Positions 25,692 to 35,173 of a stretch of DNA of 64,000 nt are shown one piece after another. Source of the DNA: Catalinimonas sp038039535. GTDB lineage: Bacteria; Bacteroidota; Bacteroidia; Cytophagales; Cyclobacteriaceae. A model generated the notes under the pieces. The model was given only the letters and a program-made list of their open reading frames with translations. It did not search any database and had not been told where the DNA came from. The DNA is taken from positions 1 to 64,000 of the forward strand of contig NZ_JBBPHP010000005.1 of NCBI RefSeq assembly GCF_038039535.1. The letters run 5' to 3'. A program made the position numbers and the translations under genes. Each line of letters opens with the position of its first letter. The stretch's first letter is position 1.

Positions 25692-26456
25692 ATGGCATTT
25701 ACAATACATACCAATAACGGATTTAAATATCTGGATGAAGGAGAAGGAGAGATTATGTTATTACTGCATGGTCTGTTTGGTGCCCTTAGTAACTGGGACG
25801 ATGTAATAAATAAATTTTCAAAAAACTATCGGGTAATGATACCACTATTACCTGTGTATGAAAAATCTTCCAGAAAAGAAGGTGTGATTGGCCTTACTCG
25901 TTTTCTGGAAAGGTTTATAGATGAGATGGGGCTTCAGCACATGACCATTATGGGTAACTCATTAGGAGGACACATTGCCCTAATCTATACCATCAACAAT
26001 CAGGAAAAAGTTGATAGACTGGTGTTGACTGGTAGTTCAGGTTTATTTGAAAATTCTATGGGGGGATCATTTCCTAAAAGAGGAAGCTACGCGTATATTA
26101 AAGAAAGAGTGGAATACACATTTTACGACCCTGCCACGGTAACCAAAGAATACATTGATGAAGTTTTTGAAACTACTACCAGTATACCTAAGTGTATGGC
26201 TATCGTAGGTATTGCTAAGTCAGCTCAGCGACATAATCTCGCAAACGAATTACATAAGATTACAGTACCAACACTTTTGGTGTGGGGACTAAACGACACA
26301 ATCACTCCTCCTTTGGTAGCACATGATTTTAATCGGTTGATAACAAATTCAAAATTAAGGTTTATCGACAAGTGCTGCCACGCACCGATGATGGAACAGC
26401 CTGAAAAGTTTAATATGATTTTGGAAGAGTTTTTAGAAGAAACAACACTAGTATGA
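25692..26456 (+). CDS. Alpha/beta hydrolase
   Basis: The 254-residue product has the alpha/beta hydrolase fold. HGLFGALSNWDDV (26-38) forms the oxyanion segment. The nucleophile elbow is GNSLGGH, with S90 and Asn in place of the more common His. The acid is in WGLNDTITPP, and the catalytic His is in DKCCHAPMMEQPEKF near the end. It overlaps the CBS gene by four bases, which implies coupled translation. The substrate is unknown; esterase or C-C hydrolase activity is possible. Confidence 0.85.
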   Translation: MAFTIHTNNGFKYLDEGEGEIMLLLHGLFGALSNWDDVINKFSKNYRVMIPLLPVYEKSSRKEGVIGLTRFLERFIDEMGLQHMTIMGNSLGGHIALIYTINNQEKVDRLVLTGSSGLFENSMGGSFPKRGSYAYIKERVEYTFYDPATVTKEYIDEVFETTTSIPKCMAIVGIAKSAQRHNLANELHKITVPTLLVWGLNDTITPPLVAHDFNRLITNSKLRFIDKCCHAPMMEQPEKFNMILEEFLEETTLV

Positions 26457-27118
26457 TTGCTAAAGACCTGATAAACCCCATAATACCGTCATTAAACGTT
26501 AGTGATGATATAGCACGTGCTTCATCATTAATGGATGATCTTCATGTCCCTATGCTTCCTGTATTAGAGGAAGGCCATTTCCGGGGTTTTATCCATGAAG
26601 ATTCACTATACGATGATTTATTTGATAAGCCAACCTTAGGAGCCTATCCTTTGGTAACTAATAACTGTACAATTTATCAGGATCAACACTTCTATGAGGT
26701 TGTAAAAGTAGCCAGTGAATGTCAGAATGGATTAGTTGCTGTGCTGGAGACAGAAGATATCTTTTTGGGAATCATTACAGCAGAAGATATAGTTCAAGGC
26801 TTTGCCAAAACTATTGCTGTCCAATCACCTGGAAGCATTATCGAAATTTCTCTGAAACAGATAGATTATTCGCTTGCAGAAATAACAAGATTAATAGAGT
26901 CTGAAAATACCAAAGTCGTAGGCTGCTTTCTCGCTAATGATCCGGATGACAATAACGTGGTAAGCGTGACATTCAAACTGGATAAAAAGAACATTTCTCA
27001 TATTATTGCAACCCTTAAGAGATTTAATTATCAGATTGTTAGAGTAATACAAGAAGAAAGTATTGTGTCTTATGAAAAAGAAAGGCTGGACGCATTAATG
27101 AAATACCTCAGCATCTAA
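26453..27118 (+). CDS. CBS-domain protein with ACT-like C-terminus
   Basis: The 221-residue cytoplasmic protein has a tandem CBS pair (about 1-125; FIHEDSLYDDLF and LGIITAEDIVQGF end the two modules). The last 80 residues look ACT-like: IIEISLKQIDYSLAEITRLIES and a second betalike half. CBS pairs bind adenosine nucleotides and act as energy sensors. The gene is locked between a hydrolase (4-base overlap) and nadK (44-base gap), so a role in sensing adenylates or NAD(P) is an attractive but untested guess. Confidence 0.8.
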   Translation: MIAKDLINPIIPSLNVSDDIARASSLMDDLHVPMLPVLEEGHFRGFIHEDSLYDDLFDKPTLGAYPLVTNNCTIYQDQHFYEVVKVASECQNGLVAVLETEDIFLGIITAEDIVQGFAKTIAVQSPGSIIEISLKQIDYSLAEITRLIESENTKVVGCFLANDPDDNNVVSVTFKLDKKNISHIIATLKRFNYQIVRVIQEESIVSYEKERLDALMKYLSI

Positions 27119-27162
27119 TCAGCTAATTGTTATCTTTGGTTCTACATGAATAAACCTAATCT

Positions 27163-28038
27163 ATGAGAATTGCTATCCATGGAAGGAAAGTGAGCCAAGA
27201 TAGCCTTCCTTACATCCAACGTCTGCTGAGCGCCCTGGGTAGCAAACAGGTAGAAATTCATATCTCAGATATTTTTAACAATCTTCTTAAGCAATGCGAG
27301 ATTGATCTGTCTGACTGCAAAGTTTATGAAAGCCTACAGGGTGTACCCAAAGTTAACTATATCATTAGCATAGGGGGAGACGGTACTCTCCTGGAAACGG
27401 TTACGCATGTGGGTAGTAGCGAAGTACCTATCTTGGGGGTAAACACCGGTAGACTGGGCTTTTTAGCGACAGTAGCCCAGGATAATATTGAAGAAGCGAT
27501 AGAACTTCTGTTTCGTCAGGAATATTATCATGACTACCGTACTTTAATTAGTGTAGATTCTAAGGCATCAATCGCTGATGGGCTCAATTTTGCTCTCAAT
27601 GAGTTTACGGTGATCAAAAAAGATACATCGGCGATGATCATAGTGCACGCTTATGTAGACAATATGTTTCTGACTTCTTATTGGGCAGATGGCCTGATTG
27701 TTTCTACTCCTACAGGTTCCACCGGATATTCTCTGAGTTGTGGAGGGCCCGTAGTTTCTCCACATTCCAGTAACTTGATCATTACCCCGGTAAGCCCTCA
27801 TAATTTGACTGTAAGGCCCCTGGTAGTATCGGATGATAGTATTATTAGATTAAAGGTAGAAAGTAGGAGTGAAAACTTTTTATTATCTTTAGATTCAAGG
27901 TCGTATACAATCAGTACCTCAACTGAGTTAGTACTTCAGAAAAGTGATTTTAAGGTAAAGTTGGTTAAATTCAGTGATAATAATTTTTTAAATACATTAC
28001 GGCAAAAGCTCAATTGGGGACTTGATGTAAGGAATTGA
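27163..28038 (+). CDS. nadK: NAD kinase
   Basis: NadK phosphorylates NAD to NADP. The 291-residue product has the GGDGT motif (71-75), the conserved NEFTVIKKD region near 145-153 and TPTGSTGYSLSCGGPVVSP near 183-201. All are typical of the family and close to its usual length. It is the only source of NADP in most bacteria and hence probably essential. It ends the hydrolase-CBS-nadK run; no hairpin terminator is evident after it. Confidence 0.96.
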   Translation: MRIAIHGRKVSQDSLPYIQRLLSALGSKQVEIHISDIFNNLLKQCEIDLSDCKVYESLQGVPKVNYIISIGGDGTLLETVTHVGSSEVPILGVNTGRLGFLATVAQDNIEEAIELLFRQEYYHDYRTLISVDSKASIADGLNFALNEFTVIKKDTSAMIIVHAYVDNMFLTSYWADGLIVSTPTGSTGYSLSCGGPVVSPHSSNLIITPVSPHNLTVRPLVVSDDSIIRLKVESRSENFLLSLDSRSYTISTSTELVLQKSDFKVKLVKFSDNNFLNTLRQKLNWGLDVRN

Positions 28039-28115
28039 TTTTTATAGAATTTGCCTTCAGTTTTTTTTACTGTAAATAACAGTTTATTTTTGGATCAGGC
28101 CATAAAGCTATTCAA

Positions 28116-29210
28116 ATGCATAAAATTTATAAACTAACCTGCATACTATTTATTTTGTTTTTTGCTTTGGCGCAGGAAGCAGACGCTCAGGACAGACGTA
28201 GAAAAAGACAATATCGGAACCAAAACAGTAGGGTATCGCAGTTCCGGGGAAGTAAACTGGCTTTTGCTAATGCAAAGCAGTATATCACCCTTGGGGCTTC
28301 TATCAACGCGCTTAATTATTTTGGTGATATTGCCCCTAAATCCAGCATCCTTAGTACTGATATCTCTTATACAAGGCCAGGAATTGGTATTTCTTCCAGT
28401 GTAAGACTTGGGTCTTCTATCTCACTGAGAGCTGCATTTATGTATGGTCGCTTAAGTAGCAATGATTACGAAGTTGCAGATCCTAATGATGACCAGGCTA
28501 TTTATCGCTACGCAAGAAATCTACAGTTCAGAAATGATATCAAAGAACTTTCCATAGTAGGAGTGTATGATATTTTCGCCAACCCCTACTCAGTGATAAT
28601 GCGTTTAAATTTCACTCCTTATGTATTTGCAGGAGTGGCTGCTTTCCATCACAACCCCAAAGGCTTAGTACCTAGCCAGGCTATATTGCATCCGGGAGAT
28701 ACTCTTTTAATGCCTCAGGCCGGAGAGTGGGTATCTTTGAAAGACTTACAGACAGAAGGAAAAAGCTATAGCAACTTTAGTTTCAGTATTCCGGTAGGTG
28801 CAGGCGTTAGGTTTAGAGTGAGTCAGGTACTGGACTTAGAAGCAGAAGTGGGCTATCGCTTCTTATTCACAGATTATCTGGATGACATAAGCACTGACTA
28901 TGTAGATAAGGGGACCTTAGGTAGTGATCTTGCTAAGGTCATGTCAGATCGTTCTCTAGAGCCAGTAGATGCGGTTTCGGGAGAAAATAGGTTTGGTACT
29001 TTAGTAAACAGCGAATTTATTAATACTAACAATCTCCCTACTTATACCGGGGCAGACGGACAGGAATATATACATCTCAGAGGCTACGGACAGCCAGGAG
29101 CCAAACGGGGCGATCCTAACGATAGCGATATATTTATTACCACCACTATCCGGGCAGTCTTCATGATAGGCCCAAGTCCGTTTACCAGAAGAGGCTTCCG
29201 GCCGAGGTAA
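28116..29210 (+). CDS. Outer-membrane beta-barrel protein
   Basis: The 364-residue product has a signal peptide (IYKLTCILFILFFALAQEADA) and a basic stretch (RRRKRQYRNQN) after cleavage. Alternating hydrophobic strands follow, such as YITLGASINALNYFGD, FTPYVFAGVAAFHHN and SFSIPVGAGVRFRV. It resembles the DUF6089-type barrels often placed before uppS and bamA in Bacteroidota. The function is unknown. A strong terminator follows, so it is probably transcribed separately from the next barrel gene. Confidence 0.72.
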   Translation: MHKIYKLTCILFILFFALAQEADAQDRRRKRQYRNQNSRVSQFRGSKLAFANAKQYITLGASINALNYFGDIAPKSSILSTDISYTRPGIGISSSVRLGSSISLRAAFMYGRLSSNDYEVADPNDDQAIYRYARNLQFRNDIKELSIVGVYDIFANPYSVIMRLNFTPYVFAGVAAFHHNPKGLVPSQAILHPGDTLLMPQAGEWVSLKDLQTEGKSYSNFSFSIPVGAGVRFRVSQVLDLEAEVGYRFLFTDYLDDISTDYVDKGTLGSDLAKVMSDRSLEPVDAVSGENRFGTLVNSEFINTNNLPTYTGADGQEYIHLRGYGQPGAKRGDPNDSDIFITTTIRAVFMIGPSPFTRRGFRPR

Positions 29211-29225
29211 AAAAATCTGATAAGC

Positions 29226-29266
29226 AAAAAGGGTTACCGTTATTTAGCAGTAACCCTTTTTTATTA
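29226..29266 (+). terminator. Rho-independent terminator
   Basis: A 12-base perfect stem (AAAAAGGGTTAC with its complement) and a 12-base loop end in a T-tract. It lies 15 bases after the barrel gene stop. Confidence 0.85.
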
Positions 29267-29342
29267 CTTTTATGCAAGTGTGTATACCAAACCACTTGCT
29301 TCCCGAGTTATTAGGGTAAATTATCATTAAAAGATAGCAAAA

Positions 29343-30062
29343 TTGTTTTACGCTGATCAGTTTATAGTTCAGAATACTAAGAAATACAGAGCAGGGCTGC
29401 TCATGTGTGTTTTGCTTTTATGTGCATACCACAGTTACGGGCAAAAGAATGAAGTAGGCTTTGGCTTAGGAGCCTTTAATTATACCGGTGATCTTGCCAA
29501 GAACATTAAAGCCCGTAATTTTCAGCCGGGCATGAGTCTTTTTTACAGGAGAAATATAGATGATGCTATCAGTATCAGGGCTGGCTTTACTGGAGGGTGG
29601 TTATACGGAGATGATAATGTTCCCTTTGATGCACTAGCCCAAGCCAGAGATACCAGCTTCAGCAAAGGTGTAGTAGAACTATCTTCAGTAATGGAATATC
29701 ACTTTCTCAATTACAAAGAAAACCCTAAAATACTGCGTTGGACGCCATACTTCTTTCTGGGCGCAGGCGTAGCTTTCTTTGGTCAGGGGGATGAAGAACA
29801 AACAGAAGAGTACAGTAATGTCCAATTTGTGGTACCCTTTGGAGTGGGCTTCAAATATATCATTGACCCTAAGTGGCAGCTAGGCATTGAAGGAGGCGTT
29901 AGAAAAACGTTTTTTGACTATGTAGATAACATTTCCGGAACTGATCTGAATGTAAAAAATTACGAATATGGTAATCAGTACGACAAAGACTGGTACTATT
30001 TTCTGGGTGTAACCCTTAGTTATACCTTTTATACCATCCCTTGCCCCTATATGTTCAATTAG
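29343..30062 (+). CDS. DUF6089-like outer-membrane barrel protein
   Basis: The product has up to 239 residues. A hydrophobic signal (AGLLMCVLLLCAYHSYGQ) precedes a small beta barrel: NEVGFGLGAFNYTGDL, ISIRAGFTGGWLYGDD, WTPYFFLGAGVAFFGQ and FVVPFGVGFKYIID. This pattern matches the DUF6089 family found upstream of uppS and bamA. The start is uncertain. TTG at 29343 keeps the basic residues (KKYR) of a normal signal peptide; ATG at 29403 would give a short signal without them. It is closely followed by uppS and probably shares its transcript. Confidence 0.75.
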   Translation: MFYADQFIVQNTKKYRAGLLMCVLLLCAYHSYGQKNEVGFGLGAFNYTGDLAKNIKARNFQPGMSLFYRRNIDDAISIRAGFTGGWLYGDDNVPFDALAQARDTSFSKGVVELSSVMEYHFLNYKENPKILRWTPYFFLGAGVAFFGQGDEEQTEEYSNVQFVVPFGVGFKYIIDPKWQLGIEGGVRKTFFDYVDNISGTDLNVKNYEYGNQYDKDWYYFLGVTLSYTFYTIPCPYMFN

Positions 30063-30128
30063 GTGGCTCATCCGTAGAAAAAAATAGCGTAATTTCGTAA
30101 CTTGCGGCCTAATTTGCACAGAGATAGC

Positions 30129-30866
30129 ATGAAAGATAAATTAGACCATAACAATTTGCCAGAACATATTGCCGTTATCATGGACGGAAATGGTCGTTGG
30201 GCAAAGAAGAAAGGAGCAGCCAGAGTGTTTGGCCACCAGAATGCTATAGAAGCTGTAAGAGAAGTGACTGAAGGCTGTGCTGAGTTAGGTGTACAGTACT
30301 TAACTCTATATGCATTTTCTACCGAAAACTGGGGGCGTCCTAAGCTAGAAGTTGAGGCTCTTATGCAATTATTAGTAGCTACCATCAATAGCGAAGTAGA
30401 TACCTTAATGAAAAATAATGTACAACTAACAGCTATCGGTGACATAGAGAGCCTGCCTGCCGGATGCAAAGGTAAATTAAAAGAGGCGATCGAACTTACT
30501 AGCGGCAACACAGGTTTAACATTAATATTAGCGCTCAATTACAGTGGGCGTTGGGAAATAATGCAGGCCGCACGGCAAATCGCTCAAATGGTTGAAAATA
30601 ATGAACTCAAGGCTTCAGAAGTGGATATTCCCCTCTGGGAAAGTTTACTCAGTACAAAAGATATTCCCGATCCTTCTTTGTTGATTCGTACCAGTGGAGA
30701 GATGCGGGTGAGTAATTTCCTGCTTTGGCAGATTGCCTATACTGAGCTATACGTGACGCCAGTTTTATGGCCCGATTTCAGAAGAGAACATTTATATGAA
30801 GCAATTTTTGCCTATCAGCAAAGAGAAAGAAGATTTGGAAAAATTAGTGAGCAAGTGAAATCTTAG
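30129..30866 (+). CDS. uppS: Isoprenyl transferase / undecaprenyl diphosphate synthase
   Basis: UppS makes the C55 lipid carrier for peptidoglycan and glycans from FPP and IPP. The 245-residue product has catalytic Asp in VIMDGNGRWAKKKG near 18-31, FSTENWGRPKLEV near 70-82 and the C-terminal RTSGEMRVSNFLLWQIAYTE with ELYVTPVLWPDF. All are diagnostic. The frame is open to a TTG at 30102, but ATG 30129 fits the family start. It lies seven bases before bamA, linking lipid-carrier synthesis with outer-membrane assembly. Confidence 0.95.
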   Translation: MKDKLDHNNLPEHIAVIMDGNGRWAKKKGAARVFGHQNAIEAVREVTEGCAELGVQYLTLYAFSTENWGRPKLEVEALMQLLVATINSEVDTLMKNNVQLTAIGDIESLPAGCKGKLKEAIELTSGNTGLTLILALNYSGRWEIMQAARQIAQMVENNELKASEVDIPLWESLLSTKDIPDPSLLIRTSGEMRVSNFLLWQIAYTELYVTPVLWPDFRREHLYEAIFAYQQRERRFGKISEQVKS

Positions 30867-30873
30867 CACTCAA

Positions 30874-33558
30874 ATGAAAAAACTACCTTTATTATTACTC
30901 ACTATAGTATATGTCGCTGTGAATACAGCAAGTGCTCAGATTGGTGTGGGAAGAACAGGAAAAAGGACACAGCCGCAAACTCAAACTTCGGACGTTAATT
31001 ACGCTGAACCTCAGGAGTATGAAATTGCTGAAATCACAGTAGCTGGGGCCAAGGTATTGAACGAAAATGCACTGATCTCCCTGTCCGGTCTGGAAGTGGG
31101 CGACCGCATTATGGTACCGGGGCCGGCAATTAGTGATGCAATTAATAAACTGTGGAAGCAGAAAATCCTCGGAGATATCAAAATCTCCTATAGCAAGATT
31201 GAAGGTGATAAAATTCATCTGGTTATTGAACTGGCAGAGAAACCCCGCTTGAGCAAAATTAACCTGACAGGAGTAAATAGCAGCCAGGAAACAGAAATTA
31301 CTGATGACCTGACATTGATCCGCGGACAGATTGTAGATGATGCCTTAATCAATCGTGCTAAAAATACAGTAGCTGACTTTTTTATTGAAAAAGGATATTT
31401 AAACGTTGAAGTAGATGTCAAACGTGATTTGGATACACTACTTACCAATAATGTAGTGCTTAATATTGATGTTGATAAGAAAGAAAAAGTCAAAATTAAG
31501 CGTATCAATATTGCAGGTGCTGATGTTTTCAGTGAAAAGAAACTGGAAGGAAAGATGAAGAACACCAACGAAAAGGTGCGCTTCACACTCGTGGAAGATC
31601 TGGCAAGCAGATTAATACATCTTACCCCCTCCAAAGCATTTAATTTTTTAACCAAACAGCAGGATCCGGTTAGCTTCCCGGAAGCCAAAGAGTATCTGGA
31701 TGAACATGTAAAGCTGAACTTCTTTAATGGCTCAAAATTTATAGAGGAAGATTACGAAGCTGATAAGAAAGCCCTGGTTGACTTTTATAACTCAAAAGGA
31801 TATCGTGATGCTGTTGTCATTTCAGATAGTATCTATAAGTCAGGAGAAAATACCATCAACGTAGACATTACTGTGGATGAAGGGCAGCGCTACTATTTCC
31901 GTGATATCATCTGGACAGGTAACTATATATATGATGATCAAACGTTGGCCAGGGTATTGGGCATTGATAGAGGCGATGTATACGACCTGGAGAATCTGAA
32001 TAAAAGACTCAATTTCAACCCTACAGGGGCGGATGTAAGCTCTCTCTACATGGATAATGGATATCTTTTCTTCAATGTCCAGCCTGTGGAAGTGAGCATT
32101 GAAGATGACTCCATTGATGTGGAAATGCGTATTTTTGAAGGAGAGCAAGCCACAATCAGCAAAATTATCATCAGTGGTAATGATCGTACCAATGATCATG
32201 TGATTCGCCGTGAGATTCGTACAGTTCCCGGACAGAAGTTTAGCCGTAGTGATTTAATTCGTACCCAGCGTGAACTTTCACAGTTAGGATATTTTGATCC
32301 CGAACAGATTGGTATCAATCCTATTCCTAATCCTGCTGACGGTACGGTAGACATAGAATACAAATTAGTAGAAAGACCCAGTGATCAGATTGAACTCTCA
32401 GGTGGTTGGGGAGGATTCTATGGCTTTGTAGGTACGCTTGGCCTGGTATTTAATAATTTTTCAGTAAGAAATATTCCTCACTTTGACCGCTGGAGACCTT
32501 TGCCAGTGGGCGATGGGCAGAAGCTTTCGCTAAGAATACAGTCTAGTGGGCGCGTATTCCAGAGCTACTCGGCAACCTTCTCTGAGCCCTGGCTGGGAGG
32601 AAGAAAACCTCATAATCTCACCATTGGACTTTCCAGAACGATTTCCAACCCGGGAGCAGCACGTTTCACTGGTTTTGGTTCAGGGGTAGAACGTTCAATT
32701 AAAATCACAAATGCCAGTATAGGTATCGGCAGAAGGGTAAGGTGGCCGGATGATTTCTTCACGATAAGCAACACTTTGCAGTTCCGTCAGTATGATACCT
32801 TTAACTATAACTTAGGTATAGGCTTATCTAGTGGTACGTTTAATAATTTTTCCTTGTCCAATGTTATCGCTAGAAATAGTATAGATAGCCCGATGTTCCC
32901 CAGACGCGGATCATCTATCTCACTGGAAGCAAGCTTTACACCTCCTTACTCCTGGTTCAAGGATTTGGATTACAGTACAATGGAGCCTAATGAGCGGTAC
33001 AAGTTCTTAGAATACCACCGCTGGATGTTTGATGCCAAATATTATATGCCTCTGGCAGAGAACCTGGTGCTAAACATGAATATGCACTTCGGTCTATTCG
33101 GCTCTTATGGAGCAGGCATCAATTCACCATTTGAAAGGTTCTCTATGGGTGGAGCCGGTATGGCAGGGCAACAATTTATAGTAGCTCAGGAGCTGATCGG
33201 CTTGAGAGGATATCCTGATAACGATATTGAACCTGTAGATCCTGAGACAGGTGTTGAAGGAGGTATTGCTTACAACAAGTATGCGCTGGAACTTCGTTAC
33301 CTGATTTCTCCCAATCCTTCGGCTACTATATATGTGCTAGGTTTTGTAGAGGGAGGTAATAACTTCTCTGATTACAATAAGTACAACCCTTTTGACTTAT
33401 ATAAATCTGCCGGTGTAGGTGCGCGTATATTTATGCCTGCCTTTGGATTGTTGGGTATTGACTGGGGATATGGCTTTGACGAGTTGACTTTACCTAATGG
33501 TGAGGTTCGTCCTCCCGGGCCAGAGTTCCACTTCCGTATTGGGCAACAAATCAGATAA
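30874..33558 (+). CDS. bamA: Outer membrane protein assembly factor BamA
   Basis: BamA folds and inserts outer-membrane beta barrels. The 894-residue product has a signal peptide (KKLPLLLLTIVYVAVNTASAQ), a short Gln/Thr-rich spacer and POTRA domains from about 45 to 495 (for example ITVAGAKVLNENALISLSGL and ISGNDRTNDHVIRREI). The Omp85 barrel covers the C-terminal 400 residues, with GLRGYPDNDIEP in the lid region and ending FHFRIGQQIR. It is longer than E. coli BamA (810), as is usual in Bacteroidota. uppS precedes it and two Skp-like chaperones follow, a classic assembly operon. Confidence 0.95.
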   Translation: MKKLPLLLLTIVYVAVNTASAQIGVGRTGKRTQPQTQTSDVNYAEPQEYEIAEITVAGAKVLNENALISLSGLEVGDRIMVPGPAISDAINKLWKQKILGDIKISYSKIEGDKIHLVIELAEKPRLSKINLTGVNSSQETEITDDLTLIRGQIVDDALINRAKNTVADFFIEKGYLNVEVDVKRDLDTLLTNNVVLNIDVDKKEKVKIKRINIAGADVFSEKKLEGKMKNTNEKVRFTLVEDLASRLIHLTPSKAFNFLTKQQDPVSFPEAKEYLDEHVKLNFFNGSKFIEEDYEADKKALVDFYNSKGYRDAVVISDSIYKSGENTINVDITVDEGQRYYFRDIIWTGNYIYDDQTLARVLGIDRGDVYDLENLNKRLNFNPTGADVSSLYMDNGYLFFNVQPVEVSIEDDSIDVEMRIFEGEQATISKIIISGNDRTNDHVIRREIRTVPGQKFSRSDLIRTQRELSQLGYFDPEQIGINPIPNPADGTVDIEYKLVERPSDQIELSGGWGGFYGFVGTLGLVFNNFSVRNIPHFDRWRPLPVGDGQKLSLRIQSSGRVFQSYSATFSEPWLGGRKPHNLTIGLSRTISNPGAARFTGFGSGVERSIKITNASIGIGRRVRWPDDFFTISNTLQFRQYDTFNYNLGIGLSSGTFNNFSLSNVIARNSIDSPMFPRRGSSISLEASFTPPYSWFKDLDYSTMEPNERYKFLEYHRWMFDAKYYMPLAENLVLNMNMHFGLFGSYGAGINSPFERFSMGGAGMAGQQFIVAQELIGLRGYPDNDIEPVDPETGVEGGIAYNKYALELRYLISPNPSATIYVLGFVEGGNNFSDYNKYNPFDLYKSAGVGARIFMPAFGLLGIDWGYGFDELTLPNGEVRPPGPEFHFRIGQQIR

Positions 33559-33602
33559 TTTGCATAATAAATTAGATCAGGCACAGCTTTTGATGTAAGA
33601 TT

Positions 33603-34163
33603 ATGGTGATTAAATGCAAAAATATATTCAGCTTCCCATTACTTTTAGTAACTTTGTGCGCTGCTTTGCAGACTCATGAGGTATACGCTCAAAAGTTTGG
33701 GTATTACAACTCTGATTTTGTATTAGAGAAAATGCCCGAATATCAGGAAGCTCAGGGACAAATAGATCAACTGGCAGAGGAGTGGCAAAAGGAAATACAG
33801 GCCAAGCAGCAGGAGATAGATGAGATGTATAGCGAACTCAAGGCCGAAGAGGTTTTGTTGACGGAAGAGATGCGAAATGAACGTCTAGAGACTATCCATC
33901 AAATGGAAAATAAGCTCAAAGAATATACGCAAAAAGTATTTGGATTTGAAGGCTTATTGTATCTCAAAAAGCAGGAACTCATTAAGCCAGTTCTGGATGA
34001 AGTTTTTGAGGCAGTTGAAAAAGTAGCAAATCAACATAAACTTCAGATTGTATTTGATAAATCAGGAGATATGGTGATGACCTATACAGACCCTATTCAT
34101 GATTATACAGATTATATTCTGGATGAACTTGGGCTGGGAGAAAAAGAAGATGTAATTCGCTAA
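33603..34163 (+). CDS. OmpH/Skp family periplasmic chaperone (first copy)
   Basis: The 186-residue product has a signal peptide ending in HEVYAQ, the family start KFGYYNSDFVLEKMPEYQEA and a long coiled-coil arm (about 50-125). The C-terminal strand KLQIVFDKSGDMVMTYTDP completes the Skp body. Skp trimers hold unfolded outer-membrane proteins on the way to BamA. It lies 44 bases after bamA and 44 before a second copy. Confidence 0.9.
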   Translation: MVIKCKNIFSFPLLLVTLCAALQTHEVYAQKFGYYNSDFVLEKMPEYQEAQGQIDQLAEEWQKEIQAKQQEIDEMYSELKAEEVLLTEEMRNERLETIHQMENKLKEYTQKVFGFEGLLYLKKQELIKPVLDEVFEAVEKVANQHKLQIVFDKSGDMVMTYTDPIHDYTDYILDELGLGEKEDVIR

Positions 34164-34207
34164 TGTATTACCGGTTTAGTAATTAATTGTAAAAAATATA
34201 AGTTAGA

Positions 34208-34765
34208 ATGAAGCTTAAAACTCTATTTGTAAGTGCAATATTAACCCTGCTTGCAGTTGGTGCTCAGGCACAAGATAATGTGAAAATCGCGTATGTAGAT
34301 ACTGATTATATATTAACGCAAATGCCTGAAGCCAAGCAAATTCAGTCTGAATTACAGGCTTACCAGCGTCAGTTAATGAATAAAATTAATGCTACTATGC
34401 AGGGATTTCAACAGCAATATCAGGAATACCAGCAGGGAGCGGCTACAATGACTGAGCAGGCACGTCAGGCAAAAGAACAGGAATTGCAGGAATTACAACA
34501 ACAAATTCAGCAAGACCAGCAGGAAGCTCAACTTTCATTGCAGCGCAAAGAAAATGAGTTGCTTGAGCCTGTATATGAAAAGATTCAGACGAATATTGAT
34601 AAAGTAGCAGAGCAGAATGGCTATACGCATATCTTTAGTTCTGGAGTAGCAGGCAATCCTATATTATTATATGTGAAAAATCAGGAAGAAGCAGACATTT
34701 CTGATCAAGTGTTACAGGCAATGGGAATCACCCCTACTCCACCTAACAGTGAAGGGAGTAAATAA
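34208..34765 (+). CDS. OmpH/Skp family periplasmic chaperone (second copy)
   Basis: The 185-residue product has a signal peptide (LKTLFVSAILTLLAVGAQAQ), the Skp start VKIAYVDTDYILTQMPEAKQ and a coiled coil unusually rich in glutamine (about 60-115). It ends in a C-terminal segment YTHIFSSGVAGNPILLYV. The paralogue pair after bamA is common in Bacteroidota. The Gln-rich arm contrasts with the Glu/Lys-rich arm of the first copy and may mean different clients or a mixed trimer. A strong terminator follows. Confidence 0.9.
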   Translation: MKLKTLFVSAILTLLAVGAQAQDNVKIAYVDTDYILTQMPEAKQIQSELQAYQRQLMNKINATMQGFQQQYQEYQQGAATMTEQARQAKEQELQELQQQIQQDQQEAQLSLQRKENELLEPVYEKIQTNIDKVAEQNGYTHIFSSGVAGNPILLYVKNQEEADISDQVLQAMGITPTPPNSEGSK

Positions 34766-35173
34766 TTAAGGTAATCTTAATAATGAAGCCGGGCAGATGT
34801 CCGGCTTTTTTTTTGCCATTAAATAATTCAAAAGCTCTTCCAAGTAGTGAATTATGTACCTTCCCTTTTTATTTTTTCTTATAAGCTTTATATTTATTTT
34901 CAATTTTTTTGAAAAACTTAAACATATTTACCCCTATAAATTCAAGTTTATCTATTCAAACAGATTGAACGGTTTCTTAAAATAATGAAAGGGAAAAAAT
35001 TATACACGCTAATACTTTAAGTGAATGCTAGCAAGCAGATATGCGAATAAGGTTTTTTGAACACTATACTTTATTTCATCAAAAAGTCTAAATGCTAGAT
35101 TCATTTTTTAAATTGTCCAATGAATTTTAATAAATTACTATTACACATTAAATAACCTAAAACCTAAAAACCA
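34766..35173. other. Intergenic region, ompH to MFS permease
   Basis: This gap of 408 bases begins with the ompH terminator. The rest is AT-rich. No exact TAnnTTTG box, hairpin, small ORF or RNA gene was recognised in it. Confidence 0.7.
34786..34814 (+). terminator. Rho-independent terminator of the bamA-ompH operon
   Basis: A seven-base stem AAGCCGG/CCGGCTT with an eight-base loop is followed by nine T residues, 20 bases after the second ompH stop. Confidence 0.88.

Noticed and set aside
31215..31688. 157-codon minus-strand ORF inside bamA
   Set aside because: It is a shadow of the POTRA coding region; the product is Ser/Leu-rich without family pattern.
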